A DNA stretch of 64,000 nt. Origin: Haloferax sp046557615 (GTDB taxonomy: Archaea > Halobacteriota > Halobacteria > Halobacteriales > Haloferacaceae). Position 1 is the first letter of the stretch. Each line of letters starts with the position of its first letter. Below, in pieces: positions 42,349 through 50,437 of this stretch. The notes beneath the pieces were generated by a model, which did no database searches, was not told where the DNA came from, and saw only the letters and a program-made list of their open reading frames with translations. Both the position numbers and the translations under genes were made by a program. Location of the stretch: positions 558,001 through 622,000 of the forward strand of contig NZ_JBKIII010000001.1 in the NCBI RefSeq assembly GCF_046557615.1. The letters are read 5' to 3'.

Positions 42349-42963
42349 ATGGCCCGGGCACAAGCACACGCGCTCGAAGCGTTCGTCGCCGCGACGGTAC
42401 TCTTGGCGAGCGTCACGTTCGCGTTGCAGGTGACCGCAGTCACTCCACTGACTGCGAGTACCTCCAGCCAACACATCGAAAACCAGCAGTCAGCCATCAC
42501 AGAGGGCCTCCTCGCCGCGGCCGCAGAGAACGGGACGCTCAAGCGAACGGCACTGCTCACGTACCCACAAAACGGCACGTTCCGCGATGCAGATGCCGAA
42601 GGTTACTACATCGACGGCGGGCCGCCGACGGCATTTGGTGAGATGTTGAACCAGACGTTCTTAGCCAACGGTATCGCGTTCAACGTCTACGTCAACTACC
42701 TCCGCGACAGCGAGGCCCGCCGGACCATTCGAATGGTCTACATGGGCCAACCGAGTGACCACGCTATCTCCCAAACTCGGTTTCTTACACTCTACGACAA
42801 CGACACGCTCTACGCCCCCGACGGAAGTGGAAGCACGGTCGCACAATCGGAGACGTTGGGTGAGGTCGATGCTGGGTCCGAAACCATGTTCTACACGCCC
42901 GATGCCGACCCCGGCACACTCTACGGTGTCATCGAAGTGGAGGTGGTCGTATGGCGGATGTGA
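42349..42963 (+). CDS. Pilin-like membrane protein 2 of the pilus operon (DUF7288-like)
   Basis: The 204-residue protein begins MARAQAHALEAFVAATVLLA. This helix has a Glu at position 10, like the conserved Glu of many type IV pilins. The extracellular part has beta-like segments (TLKRTALLTYPQNGTFRDAD, GIAFNVYVNYLRD). I recall the family as DUF7288. The ATG directly follows the stop of the previous gene. It is a probable minor pilin of the machine built by PilB and PilC. Confidence 0.75.
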   Translation: MARAQAHALEAFVAATVLLASVTFALQVTAVTPLTASTSSQHIENQQSAITEGLLAAAAENGTLKRTALLTYPQNGTFRDADAEGYYIDGGPPTAFGEMLNQTFLANGIAFNVYVNYLRDSEARRTIRMVYMGQPSDHAISQTRFLTLYDNDTLYAPDGSGSTVAQSETLGEVDAGSETMFYTPDADPGTLYGVIEVEVVVWRM

Positions 42964-43877
42964 TGCGAGACGAACGCGGGCAACTCATGCTCGTAGCGGC
43001 GCTCGCAATCGCAGTGTTACTCGTCGGGCTCGCACTGACGCTGAACACCGCAATCTACACCGAAAATCTCGCGACACGGACGACTGATACACACCTGTCT
43101 GATGCGAACGCGTACGGTGAAGCACTCGAAGAGGGGACTGGTGGGTTACTCGATGCCGTAAATCGAGAGGGTGGCACCTACGGCGAACTGGAGACGAAGT
43201 TCGACAGCAGTTACGAAAACTGGAGTTCGGCGACGGCGACGTTGGGTGCTGCCCGTGGCCGAGTGACGAACACGACACGAGTGGACGAGACGCGAGGAAC
43301 ACGAATCGCACAGTCGAACGCCAGTCTGGACTTCACTGGCGGAAGCGACGACTGGACTGTCTCGACGAACGAACACGTTCGTGGCATTCGATTCAACGTT
43401 TCGCGTAACTCGCTCGAGACGGGGTCAGACCCGTTCGAACTCGTGTTAGACGACGGGAGCGACACTGTGACGACCGAACTGTCGCGCAACGCAACGCACG
43501 TCATCGTCACCGTGGACGCACCCAGTGGAGTCTCGACCTGCGAGACTCCTGTTGGGGCAGGAGAGTACGTCACAATCGATGTGACTGATGGAATGCTTGG
43601 CCGCCAACCTTGTTCGGCGCTCGATGCGATTCACGACGACCTCGATGGGACACTCACCGTCGAATTCGAAGAAGGCTCGAAGGCTGTCGGAACGTACGAA
43701 CTCTACACCGACGACCTATACACTGCGTTCGACGAGGCGTGGGATGGTCTGTTTGGCCCCGATACTGGCCCAACTTCGGAGCCAGCACTCTATGCCGTAG
43801 ACGTCTCGTACGTGTTTCAATCGGGCGAGACGCGAGTCGAACGCGAGGTTCGTATCGCACCGGGGGAGATAGCATGA
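42963..43877 (+). CDS. Pilin-like membrane protein 3 of the pilus operon (DUF7261-like)
   Basis: The 304-residue protein begins MRDERGQLMLVAALAIAVLL, with an Arg-Gly-Gln motif before the helix, like the signal of archaeal class III pilins. The long extracellular part is beta-rich and acidic (SLDFTGGSDDWTVSTNEHVR, FELVLDDGSDTV). I recall the family as DUF7261. The start at 42963 is preferred to 42951 because it overlaps the previous stop as TGATG, like other junctions in this operon. It ends with an ATGA overlap to the next gene. Confidence 0.75.
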   Translation: MRDERGQLMLVAALAIAVLLVGLALTLNTAIYTENLATRTTDTHLSDANAYGEALEEGTGGLLDAVNREGGTYGELETKFDSSYENWSSATATLGAARGRVTNTTRVDETRGTRIAQSNASLDFTGGSDDWTVSTNEHVRGIRFNVSRNSLETGSDPFELVLDDGSDTVTTELSRNATHVIVTVDAPSGVSTCETPVGAGEYVTIDVTDGMLGRQPCSALDAIHDDLDGTLTVEFEEGSKAVGTYELYTDDLYTAFDEAWDGLFGPDTGPTSEPALYAVDVSYVFQSGETRVEREVRIAPGEIA

Positions 43878-44329
43878 GAAAGCCATTCGCAAGCGATACG
43901 CGCGGTGTTTCGACCACGCTCAGTTACGTCCTGACGCTCTCGATTACCGTCATCCTCATCTCGGGATTGATGGTCGCAAGCGGCGGGTTCGTTTCGGACG
44001 AGCGAGAGCGAGTCACGAAAACGGAACTCGAAGTGGTCGGTCACCGACTCGCCGCAGGGATAGAGGCAGCAGACAGAACCGCGTCAGTGAGCGGTGATGT
44101 GAGTCTCGAAACGACCGTCGAACTCCCAGCGAGAGTGGCCGGGACGACGTACACAATCGAACTCAACTCGGGGACACCGAACCAACTCGTTCTCACGTCG
44201 GAAAACCCGGACGTTACGGTTACCGTTCCGGTGAAGACGAATATCGCGCTCGCTCCGGGGAGTGCCACCGGTGGCGACGTTGTCATCACCTACGACGACG
44301 CATCGCCCCAAATCGAGGTGAGTGGATGA
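43874..44329 (+). CDS. Pilin-like membrane protein 4 of the pilus operon (DUF7266-like)
   Basis: The 151-residue protein MRKPFASDTRGVSTTLSYVL has a basic N-terminus, an RGVSTTL segment like archaeal pilins with DUF1628-type signals, one membrane helix, and a small extracellular domain (TVELPARVAGTTYTIELNSG). I recall the family as DUF7266. Its start overlaps the previous stop by four bases (ATGA), and its stop overlaps the next start by four. The role is inferred from operon and layout. Confidence 0.75.
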   Translation: MRKPFASDTRGVSTTLSYVLTLSITVILISGLMVASGGFVSDERERVTKTELEVVGHRLAAGIEAADRTASVSGDVSLETTVELPARVAGTTYTIELNSGTPNQLVLTSENPDVTVTVPVKTNIALAPGSATGGDVVITYDDASPQIEVSG

Positions 44330-45102
44330 ATCGTGCAGTGAGCGACACGCTCGGATTCATCTTCGTCTTCGCAATCGTCCTCTCGACGATCGGCGTCGTC
44401 ACGGCGGTAGGATTCGATGGCCTCCAATCGACTCGAGACGTCGAGCGCATCAACAACGCCGAACGCGCGTTCGACATCCTCGGCGACAACATGGAGGACA
44501 TCGCCGACCGCGGTGCCCCGAGTCGTGCAACCGAAGTGAAAGTCGAAGATGCACAGTTATATCTCGCAGACCCAATCGAGGTGTCCATCTACGGTGAATC
44601 GACGACGGACCCGACGAGCAACTTCACCAACACGTACGAAGTTTCGCCTATCGTCTACGAAACTGAAGCCAGCGAGGAGACACTCGTCTACGTGTTCGAT
44701 AGTCTCCTGCGAACTCGCGGTGACAGCGGCACCTTCGTTCGCCGCCCATCGCTCGTCCTCACGAAAGAACGCGTCCTCGTTCCGGCGTTCGTCACTCGCC
44801 CGGACGAGTCTGCATCCCTCGCCGTCGGTGGGTCAGGAACGTTCCTCGTCCGCGGTGAGAAAGCAGCGACGAGCGTCCTCGCTGCGCGGTCGAACAGCAC
44901 TCAGTACGACGTGAACATCACGATTCGGTCGCCGCGGGCAAATCTGTGGCGAGACGAACTCCTCCGTCACGACGATGTTTCCTGCGACCCGGTCGTCGCG
45001 CCCGCCACGCCAGACGACCTGCCAGAAGTGTCGTGCCACGTCGAAGATGCAGAACGAGTGTACGTCGTTTCGACGACAGTCGACGTGATGTTCTCCGACT
45101 AA
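44326..45102 (+). CDS. Pilin-like membrane protein 5 of the pilus operon (DUF7289-like)
   Basis: The 258-residue protein MNRAVSDTLGFIFVFAIVLS has the archaeal pilin-like start NRAVSDTLG and one membrane helix, followed by NAERAFDILGDNMEDIADRG and EDAQLYLADPIEVSIYG. The C-terminus has two Cys (DDVSCDPVVA, EVSCHVED). I recall the family as DUF7289. It is the last gene of the operon, convergent with another pilin-like gene 22 bases beyond its stop. It is probably a minor pilin. Confidence 0.75.
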   Translation: MNRAVSDTLGFIFVFAIVLSTIGVVTAVGFDGLQSTRDVERINNAERAFDILGDNMEDIADRGAPSRATEVKVEDAQLYLADPIEVSIYGESTTDPTSNFTNTYEVSPIVYETEASEETLVYVFDSLLRTRGDSGTFVRRPSLVLTKERVLVPAFVTRPDESASLAVGGSGTFLVRGEKAATSVLAARSNSTQYDVNITIRSPRANLWRDELLRHDDVSCDPVVAPATPDDLPEVSCHVEDAERVYVVSTTVDVMFSD

Positions 45103-45123
45103 GCCCGAACGTCGCCGAGTAGC

Positions 45124-46626
45124 TTAGTTGACGTCGACTTCGACTTCGTTTTCCGTGATGTGGAGGAACGTGATGAACTGGCCGCCTTCTGCTTGGTCGT
45201 AGACGAGGTTCCCACGCGACCCTCTTTCGTCCACACTTTGGCTGTTCCCCGGCCCGTCAGTGACTGTGAGTTCGAACTCCGGTGCGATAATGGAGAAGTA
45301 GTGATTCGTGAGGAAGTCCATTTGCTCCGTATTGCCGTCGGTGAACGTTCGGCCACCGTCGATGGCGTGTTCGTCGAACGTCACCGAGCTGTACGCGTCG
45401 CCGTCTTTGATTTCCGGCCCGAAGTGCCACTTGTTACGGTTGCCGACGCTCTGTTTCGGAATGTCGCCGTAGGTCATCAGTTCGTTGCTGGTGAAGTTGA
45501 CCTGAATCTCGGTGGGGTCTTTCGCACAGTCGATATTCACGAGCGGACTCGTATTGGGGTCAACCCCCGTGGCCTGCCACCCATGGTACTGCCCGCTCTC
45601 GTTGGCATAGTACAGGGTGACGTCCATCGTGCCATCGTAACTATCGTCTGCTTGGCACTTCTCGTCGGCTTGTACGTGGAGTTCGAGGTCTTGCTTCTCG
45701 CCGTCGTAGTACATTCCCCACTCCATGTTCTGGAGGTGTTGGTCGTTGGCGAGCGTAATCGTGAACGCCGAGACGTTGTGGCCGTTTGCCATCCCGCGGA
45801 TATCGAGCGAGGTGTCCTCGTTCGGCATCTGGAACTCTCCGACGAGTCCGAGCGTTTCGAGTTCGACGCTCGCGGTTTGGTTCGCGTCGTTGACCGTAAC
45901 GTTCCCCTCAGTTCGTGAGCGGAAGAACGACGCCCAACCCTTGTAGTGCGCGCTGTGGACCGTGACCGACACCGTGCCGTTGCTCACGGGGTTATCGTAC
46001 GTACTCGATAGGCTGGGATACGTCGTCGATTCGTTGGGATAGATTCGCTGTGCTTGTTTGGTCGTCTTCACTTCAGCGTTCACGTTCCCTGCGGCCGCAC
46101 CAGAACCGCCCACTCTCACGATTGGGAGTGTGAGTGTCGCCCCGCGATAGTGGAACTCCGGTGGCGAAACCATCGACGTTCCGTTGGCCTGCGTTCGCCA
46201 AACGCCGCCACCTTCGTAGGCAATCGTGGTGTCGCCATCACGGTATTCGATATTTCCTAACGTTTCGTTGTAGATGACCGCGTCAGTCCCATCGTCGCTG
46301 AAGTTTCGGTGTGTGACTCGAATCCAGCCTGAGTCGTCGTTGACGACGTACTGACCACCTCCGGAACCGCCGAGCGACATCTTTTGGGTTTGGGCGTCGC
46401 CGAGTGCGGAGACTGCGACACGCGAGTCGAACAGCGTCATCGTATGTTCTGCTCGCGAGAGTCGCGACTCCTGTTTGGTTTCTTCTATAGCCTGTCCACC
46501 GAGCGTGATGACAGTTGTTGTCCCCGCGATAGTGATAACGAGGAGGAGGACGACAGCGATTGGTGAGGTCTGTGCTGTCCGGTCGCGGACAACACGATAC
46601 AGCCACGGGACCCGGCGGCTCGTCAT
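45124..46626 (-). CDS. Large pilin-like surface protein convergent with the pilus operon
   Basis: The 500-residue protein MTSRRVPWLYRVVRDRTAQT has a basic N-terminus, then SPIAVVLLLVITIAGTTTVI as a membrane helix, and a large beta-rich extracellular domain. This is the layout of a type IV pilin-like or tip protein. It has its own promoter: a TTTTTAC box at about 46649-46655 is centred 27 bases before the ATG at 46626. Asn-x-Thr/Ser sites are many (for example NETLG, NGTVS), so N-glycosylation is likely. It may be a major client of the PilB/PilC machine. Confidence 0.72.
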   Translation of the reverse strand: MTSRRVPWLYRVVRDRTAQTSPIAVVLLLVITIAGTTTVITLGGQAIEETKQESRLSRAEHTMTLFDSRVAVSALGDAQTQKMSLGGSGGGQYVVNDDSGWIRVTHRNFSDDGTDAVIYNETLGNIEYRDGDTTIAYEGGGVWRTQANGTSMVSPPEFHYRGATLTLPIVRVGGSGAAAGNVNAEVKTTKQAQRIYPNESTTYPSLSSTYDNPVSNGTVSVTVHSAHYKGWASFFRSRTEGNVTVNDANQTASVELETLGLVGEFQMPNEDTSLDIRGMANGHNVSAFTITLANDQHLQNMEWGMYYDGEKQDLELHVQADEKCQADDSYDGTMDVTLYYANESGQYHGWQATGVDPNTSPLVNIDCAKDPTEIQVNFTSNELMTYGDIPKQSVGNRNKWHFGPEIKDGDAYSSVTFDEHAIDGGRTFTDGNTEQMDFLTNHYFSIIAPEFELTVTDGPGNSQSVDERGSRGNLVYDQAEGGQFITFLHITENEVEVDVN

Positions 46627-46713
46627 TGAAGGGTACAACACCCGCAGGGGTAAAAACGTCATTGGCTATATGACAGTCAGAAAACTGGACAGATTCGACT
46701 CTTCGACGTAGTT

Positions 46714-48090
46714 TCAATCGTTGGTGGGGTCGGTCGAAGACACCTGTTCACGTGAAGACGCGTGCGATTCGCTCAGTTGGTTGTCCCAGTCGCCGTCGAT
46801 AACCGTACACTCGGGAATCGATGCGTTCAGTTTCGGCGTTCGAGTCAAGAGTTTCTCTAAGAGAGACAAGTCCGCGGGTTTCGACTTGTCCACGATGTGA
46901 TACTCGATGACGACCGACCCATCTTCCTCGGTGATTCGGAAGTAGTTCAAGAGGAACGAGGGATAGAACACCCACGGCAGCAGACCGAACATGACGGATT
47001 TTCGGTGGAGTCGCTTCAGCCACGTTCCAGTGTTAACGACGACCCGACCACCGATTTCCGTGAGTGATGCCCGGTGGGTGTGGCCGTAGAGAAACACGGC
47101 AACGTCAGGGTGTGCGTCGAACACCTCACGGGCACCCTCGATGTAGGTGTTTGCGACTTCTTCTGGTTTTCCAAGGTCTATCAGCCCGAATCGTTCGAGC
47201 GTCTTTCGCGCATCTCGAATGAAGAAGAACAACGGGACTGAAAGTACCGTGAGCAGTGCGATGATGACGATATTGACGACGAGAACGATATCGAGGAGCG
47301 TTCCGAGAAAGCCGAAATATCGGATTGCGTCGTCGACGAGTTCTATCGGAACGGTCCAAATTCCCGTGATTGCGAGGATGAACAAGGCGAGGTAGAGGAG
47401 ACTAACGTTGAACAGCAAGAGAAACGGAAGCACTGCATATCGGAGCAACGGGCTCATCTCGCGGTAGAAGTAGTTCGAAATCATCCAATCGGGAATTTCG
47501 GTCATCGGCGTTACTGACTGGATATCTTTGAGCCAGTTGAACTTCCCCCGGCCCGAGAGCTTTCCTGCACGACTCGTGATGTGTCGATTGACGAAATATC
47601 CTGGCGGATTGGCGTACGGATTCCCGAAATCGGGACTTTTGTTGTTCGGGTCGCGCTGTTGGCCGTGTTCGATCCAGACGACACGGTCACCGACGTCACG
47701 GGTGATGACGACTTCCTGTTCGAGCGTGACGTTGTACTCGGCCAATCGCTCGACGTACTCCGGGTAGCACGCGAGTTCGTAGTCGTGATTACCGGGGATG
47801 AACGTGATTTGAATGTGTTCGCCGGTCGCTTTGAGTTGTGCGAAGAGTTCTGGATAGGTTTCGACGAGTGCGTCGAACTTCTCCATGCCTTCGAGTTCCG
47901 TGAACTCCCACAGCCCGAAGGCATCGCCGTTGACGATGAGTTCGGTGTTCTCACCTTCGGCTTCGAGGTCGCGAAGAAACGCGAGAAGTTCGTCTTCGAA
48001 ATCGACCGCCTCCAGTTGCTCGTCGCCGCCGATGTGCAGGTCGCTAATGAAGTAGAACTGTGTCGGGGAGTCTGTCGTATCAGAGGCCAT
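46714..48090 (-). CDS. Membrane-embedded metallophosphoesterase
   Basis: The 458-residue protein has a calcineurin-like phosphoesterase fold with metal motifs FISDLHIGG, IVNGDAFGLWE, IPGNHDYELA and the late FLYGHTHRASL. Between PGNHD and GHTH is an insertion of about 180 residues with two hydrophobic hairpins (LLRYAVLPFLLLFNVSLLYL, then LLDIVLVVNIVIIALLTVLS). The active site is thus built from both sides of a membrane domain. The ATG at 48090 avoids a Cys-rich upstream stretch. A pyrophosphatase such as a lipid-A-type UDP hydrolase is possible; the substrate is unknown. Confidence 0.85.
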   Translation of the reverse strand: MASDTTDSPTQFYFISDLHIGGDEQLEAVDFEDELLAFLRDLEAEGENTELIVNGDAFGLWEFTELEGMEKFDALVETYPELFAQLKATGEHIQITFIPGNHDYELACYPEYVERLAEYNVTLEQEVVITRDVGDRVVWIEHGQQRDPNNKSPDFGNPYANPPGYFVNRHITSRAGKLSGRGKFNWLKDIQSVTPMTEIPDWMISNYFYREMSPLLRYAVLPFLLLFNVSLLYLALFILAITGIWTVPIELVDDAIRYFGFLGTLLDIVLVVNIVIIALLTVLSVPLFFFIRDARKTLERFGLIDLGKPEEVANTYIEGAREVFDAHPDVAVFLYGHTHRASLTEIGGRVVVNTGTWLKRLHRKSVMFGLLPWVFYPSFLLNYFRITEEDGSVVIEYHIVDKSKPADLSLLEKLLTRTPKLNASIPECTVIDGDWDNQLSESHASSREQVSSTDPTND

Positions 48091-48255
48091 GTAATCACAG
48101 AGTCGGTCGGTACATCGAACGAACACGAGACACCGACAGAGTCTCCGCGAAAAGTACGTGCAGGAGCGACATATTCCTAGTTCCACTTCTTGCTGAATGA
48201 CAGGAAACCCGGCGAGTTCACGTGAGGCAATTTGTACGCCGAAACCGACGTTCGC

Positions 48256-48717
48256 TTAGAAGGAGCGATTGACAGCCCAGTTGCAGACGACACCGACGGA
48301 CGCGCCGACAACGAGACGGCCACCGAGTCGAACGACATCGAGAATGTGGGTGACTATCGAGGGTCTGTACGCCGGGCCGCCCGAAACGAGAGATGGAAGG
48401 GTCACTTTGAGTAGTTCAGTGCCGACGCCGAGGAGGAGTCCGCCGATGACGAATCCAACCATGACGCTCTGTGGGTCGTGACTCCGGTCCAGTAAGTAAT
48501 AACCAAGTCCCGCGCTGAGCGCCACCAGTCCGTACTGGTTGAGAGCGCTCCCGACGGCGATGATAGAAGGTGTCCACGTACTGAGGTACGCGTCACTTGC
48601 ACTGCCGGACAGGACGTACTCCGGCACGAAAAAGAGCAACGCCGTCACGAGCAACGAGAGAGCGAGACCAACCCCTGCAACCCCGACACCTGCTTTCGTG
48701 GGTGTGTGGTAGCTCAT
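48256..48717 (-). CDS. Membrane protein of unknown function, four segments
   Basis: The 153-residue protein has about four membrane helices: GVGVAGVGLALSLLVTALLF, ALNQYGLVALSAGLGYYLLD, SVMVGFVIGGLLLGVGTEL and RLVVGASVGVVCNWAVNRSF. I do not recognise the family. An AAGATATG box at about 48741-48748 (minus strand) is centred about 27 bases before the ATG, which supports expression. It lies between the metallophosphoesterase gene and a palindrome-rich region. Confidence 0.65.
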   Translation of the reverse strand: MSYHTPTKAGVGVAGVGLALSLLVTALLFFVPEYVLSGSASDAYLSTWTPSIIAVGSALNQYGLVALSAGLGYYLLDRSHDPQSVMVGFVIGGLLLGVGTELLKVTLPSLVSGGPAYRPSIVTHILDVVRLGGRLVVGASVGVVCNWAVNRSF

Positions 48718-49116
48718 GTGAATTCATTCAGAGATATCAACATATCTTTTGCGGGCACCTGTGGCCAACACCGTTGGATAGCGGTCTGGAAACCGTTGCT
48801 CAGTGCGTGTCGTCGCGGAAAATAGTGGACTCGACGGGACTGAGCAAACCGGAGGTTTACGAAGGTTGTGAACTTGGTTCACAGGATTTGAACTCACTCG
48901 CAAATCAGAGATTTGCTCGCTGCTCAAATCCCGTCTCAAACAGTCACGACTTTGACGACACCGAAAGAACGAGACGAAGTCCTATCGGACTCACGTCTCG
49001 ACGGATGGTATCGTCAAAAGGTAGTGGACTCGCCGGGACTCCCGCGAGCGGCGCGAGTGGGAGTACGGCGAGTCCACGAACGACTGGAGGGAGTGAAACG
49101 ACCGAACAGAAGTGAG
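48718..49116. repeat. Nested-palindrome island with copies of the tRNA-Ala 3' end
   Basis: The region has no gene. Copies of the tRNA-Ala tail (as plus-strand TGGACTCGMCGGGA) lie at 48826-48839 and 49025-49038; the second is inverted again at 49066-49076. Perfect or near-perfect hairpins are packed between them: AAACC-GGA-GGTTT (48846-48858), TGTGAAC-TTG-GTTCACA (48867-48883), GCAAATC-AGA-GATTTGC (48900-48916), and TTTGACGA (48951-48958) with TCGTCAAA (49011-49018) enclosing GAGACG...CGTCTC. A T-arm-like GGATTTGAAC at 48884 pairs with GCTCAAATCC at 48922. Confidence 0.65.
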
Positions 49117-49188
49117 TGGACTCGCCGGGATTTGAACCCGGGGCCTCTCCCATGCCAAGGGAGTGATCTACCCCTGATCTACGAGCCC
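49117..49188 (-). tRNA. tRNA-Ala (anticodon GGC), copy 1
   Basis: The 72-base gene folds fully: acceptor GGGCTCG/CGAGTCC with discriminator A, anticodon stem CTCCC/GGGAG with loop TTGGCAT (anticodon GGC, Ala) and T-arm CCGGG-TTCAAAT-CCCGG. A CTTATTTATCC box at 49213-49223 (minus strand) is centred about 27-30 bases upstream. CCA is not encoded. It is identical in every base to the copy at 51456, and the first 51 bases past its 3' end are also identical. Confidence 0.95.
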
Positions 49189-49352
49189 TCTAACGCATCC
49201 CACACTTTCCCGCTGGGATAAATAAGGGCTTCGAATCGACCGACCTCTGCCACGGTGTCGCGGTGCGACATTCGTCCATCAAAGCAATCATCGAAAGCAC
49301 AGTTTGTTATAACATACCATGATTTATCATGGTTCGGCTCCATCAGTGTGGG

Positions 49353-49640
49353 ATGACTTCTGAATCCGGGCAACCACAGATTCGATTGCCTACGGGGACC
49401 GAGGTGTTTGCGGTGGTGTCCGAGCTAACCGGGTTCGGAGGTGTCCGCCTCGAATGCAGCGATGGCATAGAACGAGCGGGGAGAATCCCAGGCGAAATGC
49501 GCAGGCAAAGTTGGATCGACGAAGGTGACCTCGTCCTCGCCGAACCGTGGAGTTGGGAAGACAACAGAGCCGACGTCACGTGGCGGTACGACGAAACGGT
49601 GGCGATACAACTACGTGGCGACGGCACCGTGGCGATTTAG
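49353..49640 (+). CDS. Divergent paralogue of translation initiation factor aIF1A
   Basis: The 95-residue protein has the OB-fold of aIF1A: IRLPTGTEVFAVVSELTGFG, VRLECSDGIERAGRIPGEMR, then VLAEPWSWEDNRADVTWRYD. aIF1A sits in the A-site of the small ribosomal subunit during initiation. Normal archaeal aIF1A is about 95-110 residues with a basic N-terminal tail; here the tail is short and the RIPGxM region ends in RRQSWIDEGD. It is therefore a divergent copy. The ATG at 49353 is preferred to 49329 because a GATTTATC box at 49322-49329 is centred 27 bases upstream. It lies between two tRNA-Ala genes. Confidence 0.8.
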   Translation: MTSESGQPQIRLPTGTEVFAVVSELTGFGGVRLECSDGIERAGRIPGEMRRQSWIDEGDLVLAEPWSWEDNRADVTWRYDETVAIQLRGDGTVAI

Positions 49641-49727
49641 CCCGAGAAAACCGGTCAATTCTTTGGATATTCACATGTGACTTCGATTCCGATAGCGAAG
49701 CCGTGGGAGGTTCGGCGTAGTCAACTC

Positions 49728-50339
49728 TCACGTGGCCGCCACGGAGTGGACTAACGTTCCATCGGCAGTCGCTTCGAGCTCAACGTCGCCGGTTGCCACG
49801 AGTCCATCGAGGACTCGCTGCGTGTGTGCGGGCGACCATCGGAGTTCCTTTTCGAGGACGTCTTTGAACATCCGCCCGTTATTCTCGTGTAAGAGCGAGA
49901 TTACTCTCTCACTGTCGGGGTGGGCGGGGTGCGCCTGACGCGATTCATCTGTCGAGGAGCGATTTCTCCCTCGTAGAACCCCTACGGCGACCAACCCGAG
50001 AAAGAAGACCGCCAAGATTGCCAGCAATGTAGTCGGTCCGAGATTGTTCGACTCGGTGTCTCCATTACCAGCGGCTTCCGTCTCTGTCTGAGGTGTATCG
50101 GTCGGCTGAGCAGTGGGCTCATCAGTCGATTCATCAGTTGACTCGTCGGTCGGTTCGACAGTTGTTTCGGGCGTCGTCTCATCCGGTTCTGTCACTTGTT
50201 CGCGTGTTGTTTCGTTCGCGTCGTTCGTCGAGCCATCGCCAACTCCGATACACCCCGCTAACACCATCACGAGCGCAAGGGTAACCGTACCGAGTATCCT
50301 ACGGCTCTGTGGAGTCCACCATTCGTACTCCCATAACAC
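49728..50339 (-). CDS. Lipobox-containing membrane protein with a cytoplasmic winged helix
   Basis: The 203-residue protein has an N-terminal signal with LVMVLAGC, a Thr/Glu/Asp-rich extracellular linker with repeated DEST units, a membrane helix (TLLAILAVFFLGLVAVGVLR), and a C-terminal winged helix (DSERVISLLHENNGRMFKDV, then HTQRVLDGLVATGDVELE). The winged helix should face the cytoplasm, so it may link an external signal to DNA. The start is uncertain: a GAATATC box at about 50364-50370 fits a leaderless GTG at 50339, while an ATG lies further upstream at 50387. Confidence 0.75.
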   Translation of the reverse strand: MLWEYEWWTPQSRRILGTVTLALVMVLAGCIGVGDGSTNDANETTREQVTEPDETTPETTVEPTDESTDESTDEPTAQPTDTPQTETEAAGNGDTESNNLGPTTLLAILAVFFLGLVAVGVLRGRNRSSTDESRQAHPAHPDSERVISLLHENNGRMFKDVLEKELRWSPAHTQRVLDGLVATGDVELEATADGTLVHSVAAT

Positions 50340-50437
50340 GAGAGATACGTCAGCGAACACGAGAGATATTCTCGCTGAGAGATTCATTGGAGTGAGAAGG
50401 AGTGACTCGCTGGAGCAAGTCTGCTGACGGCCCCCAC

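Noticed and set aside
48826..49076. CRISPR array
   Set aside because: The units are palindromes of different sequence with irregular spacing; there is no direct-repeat/spacer regularity and no cas gene.
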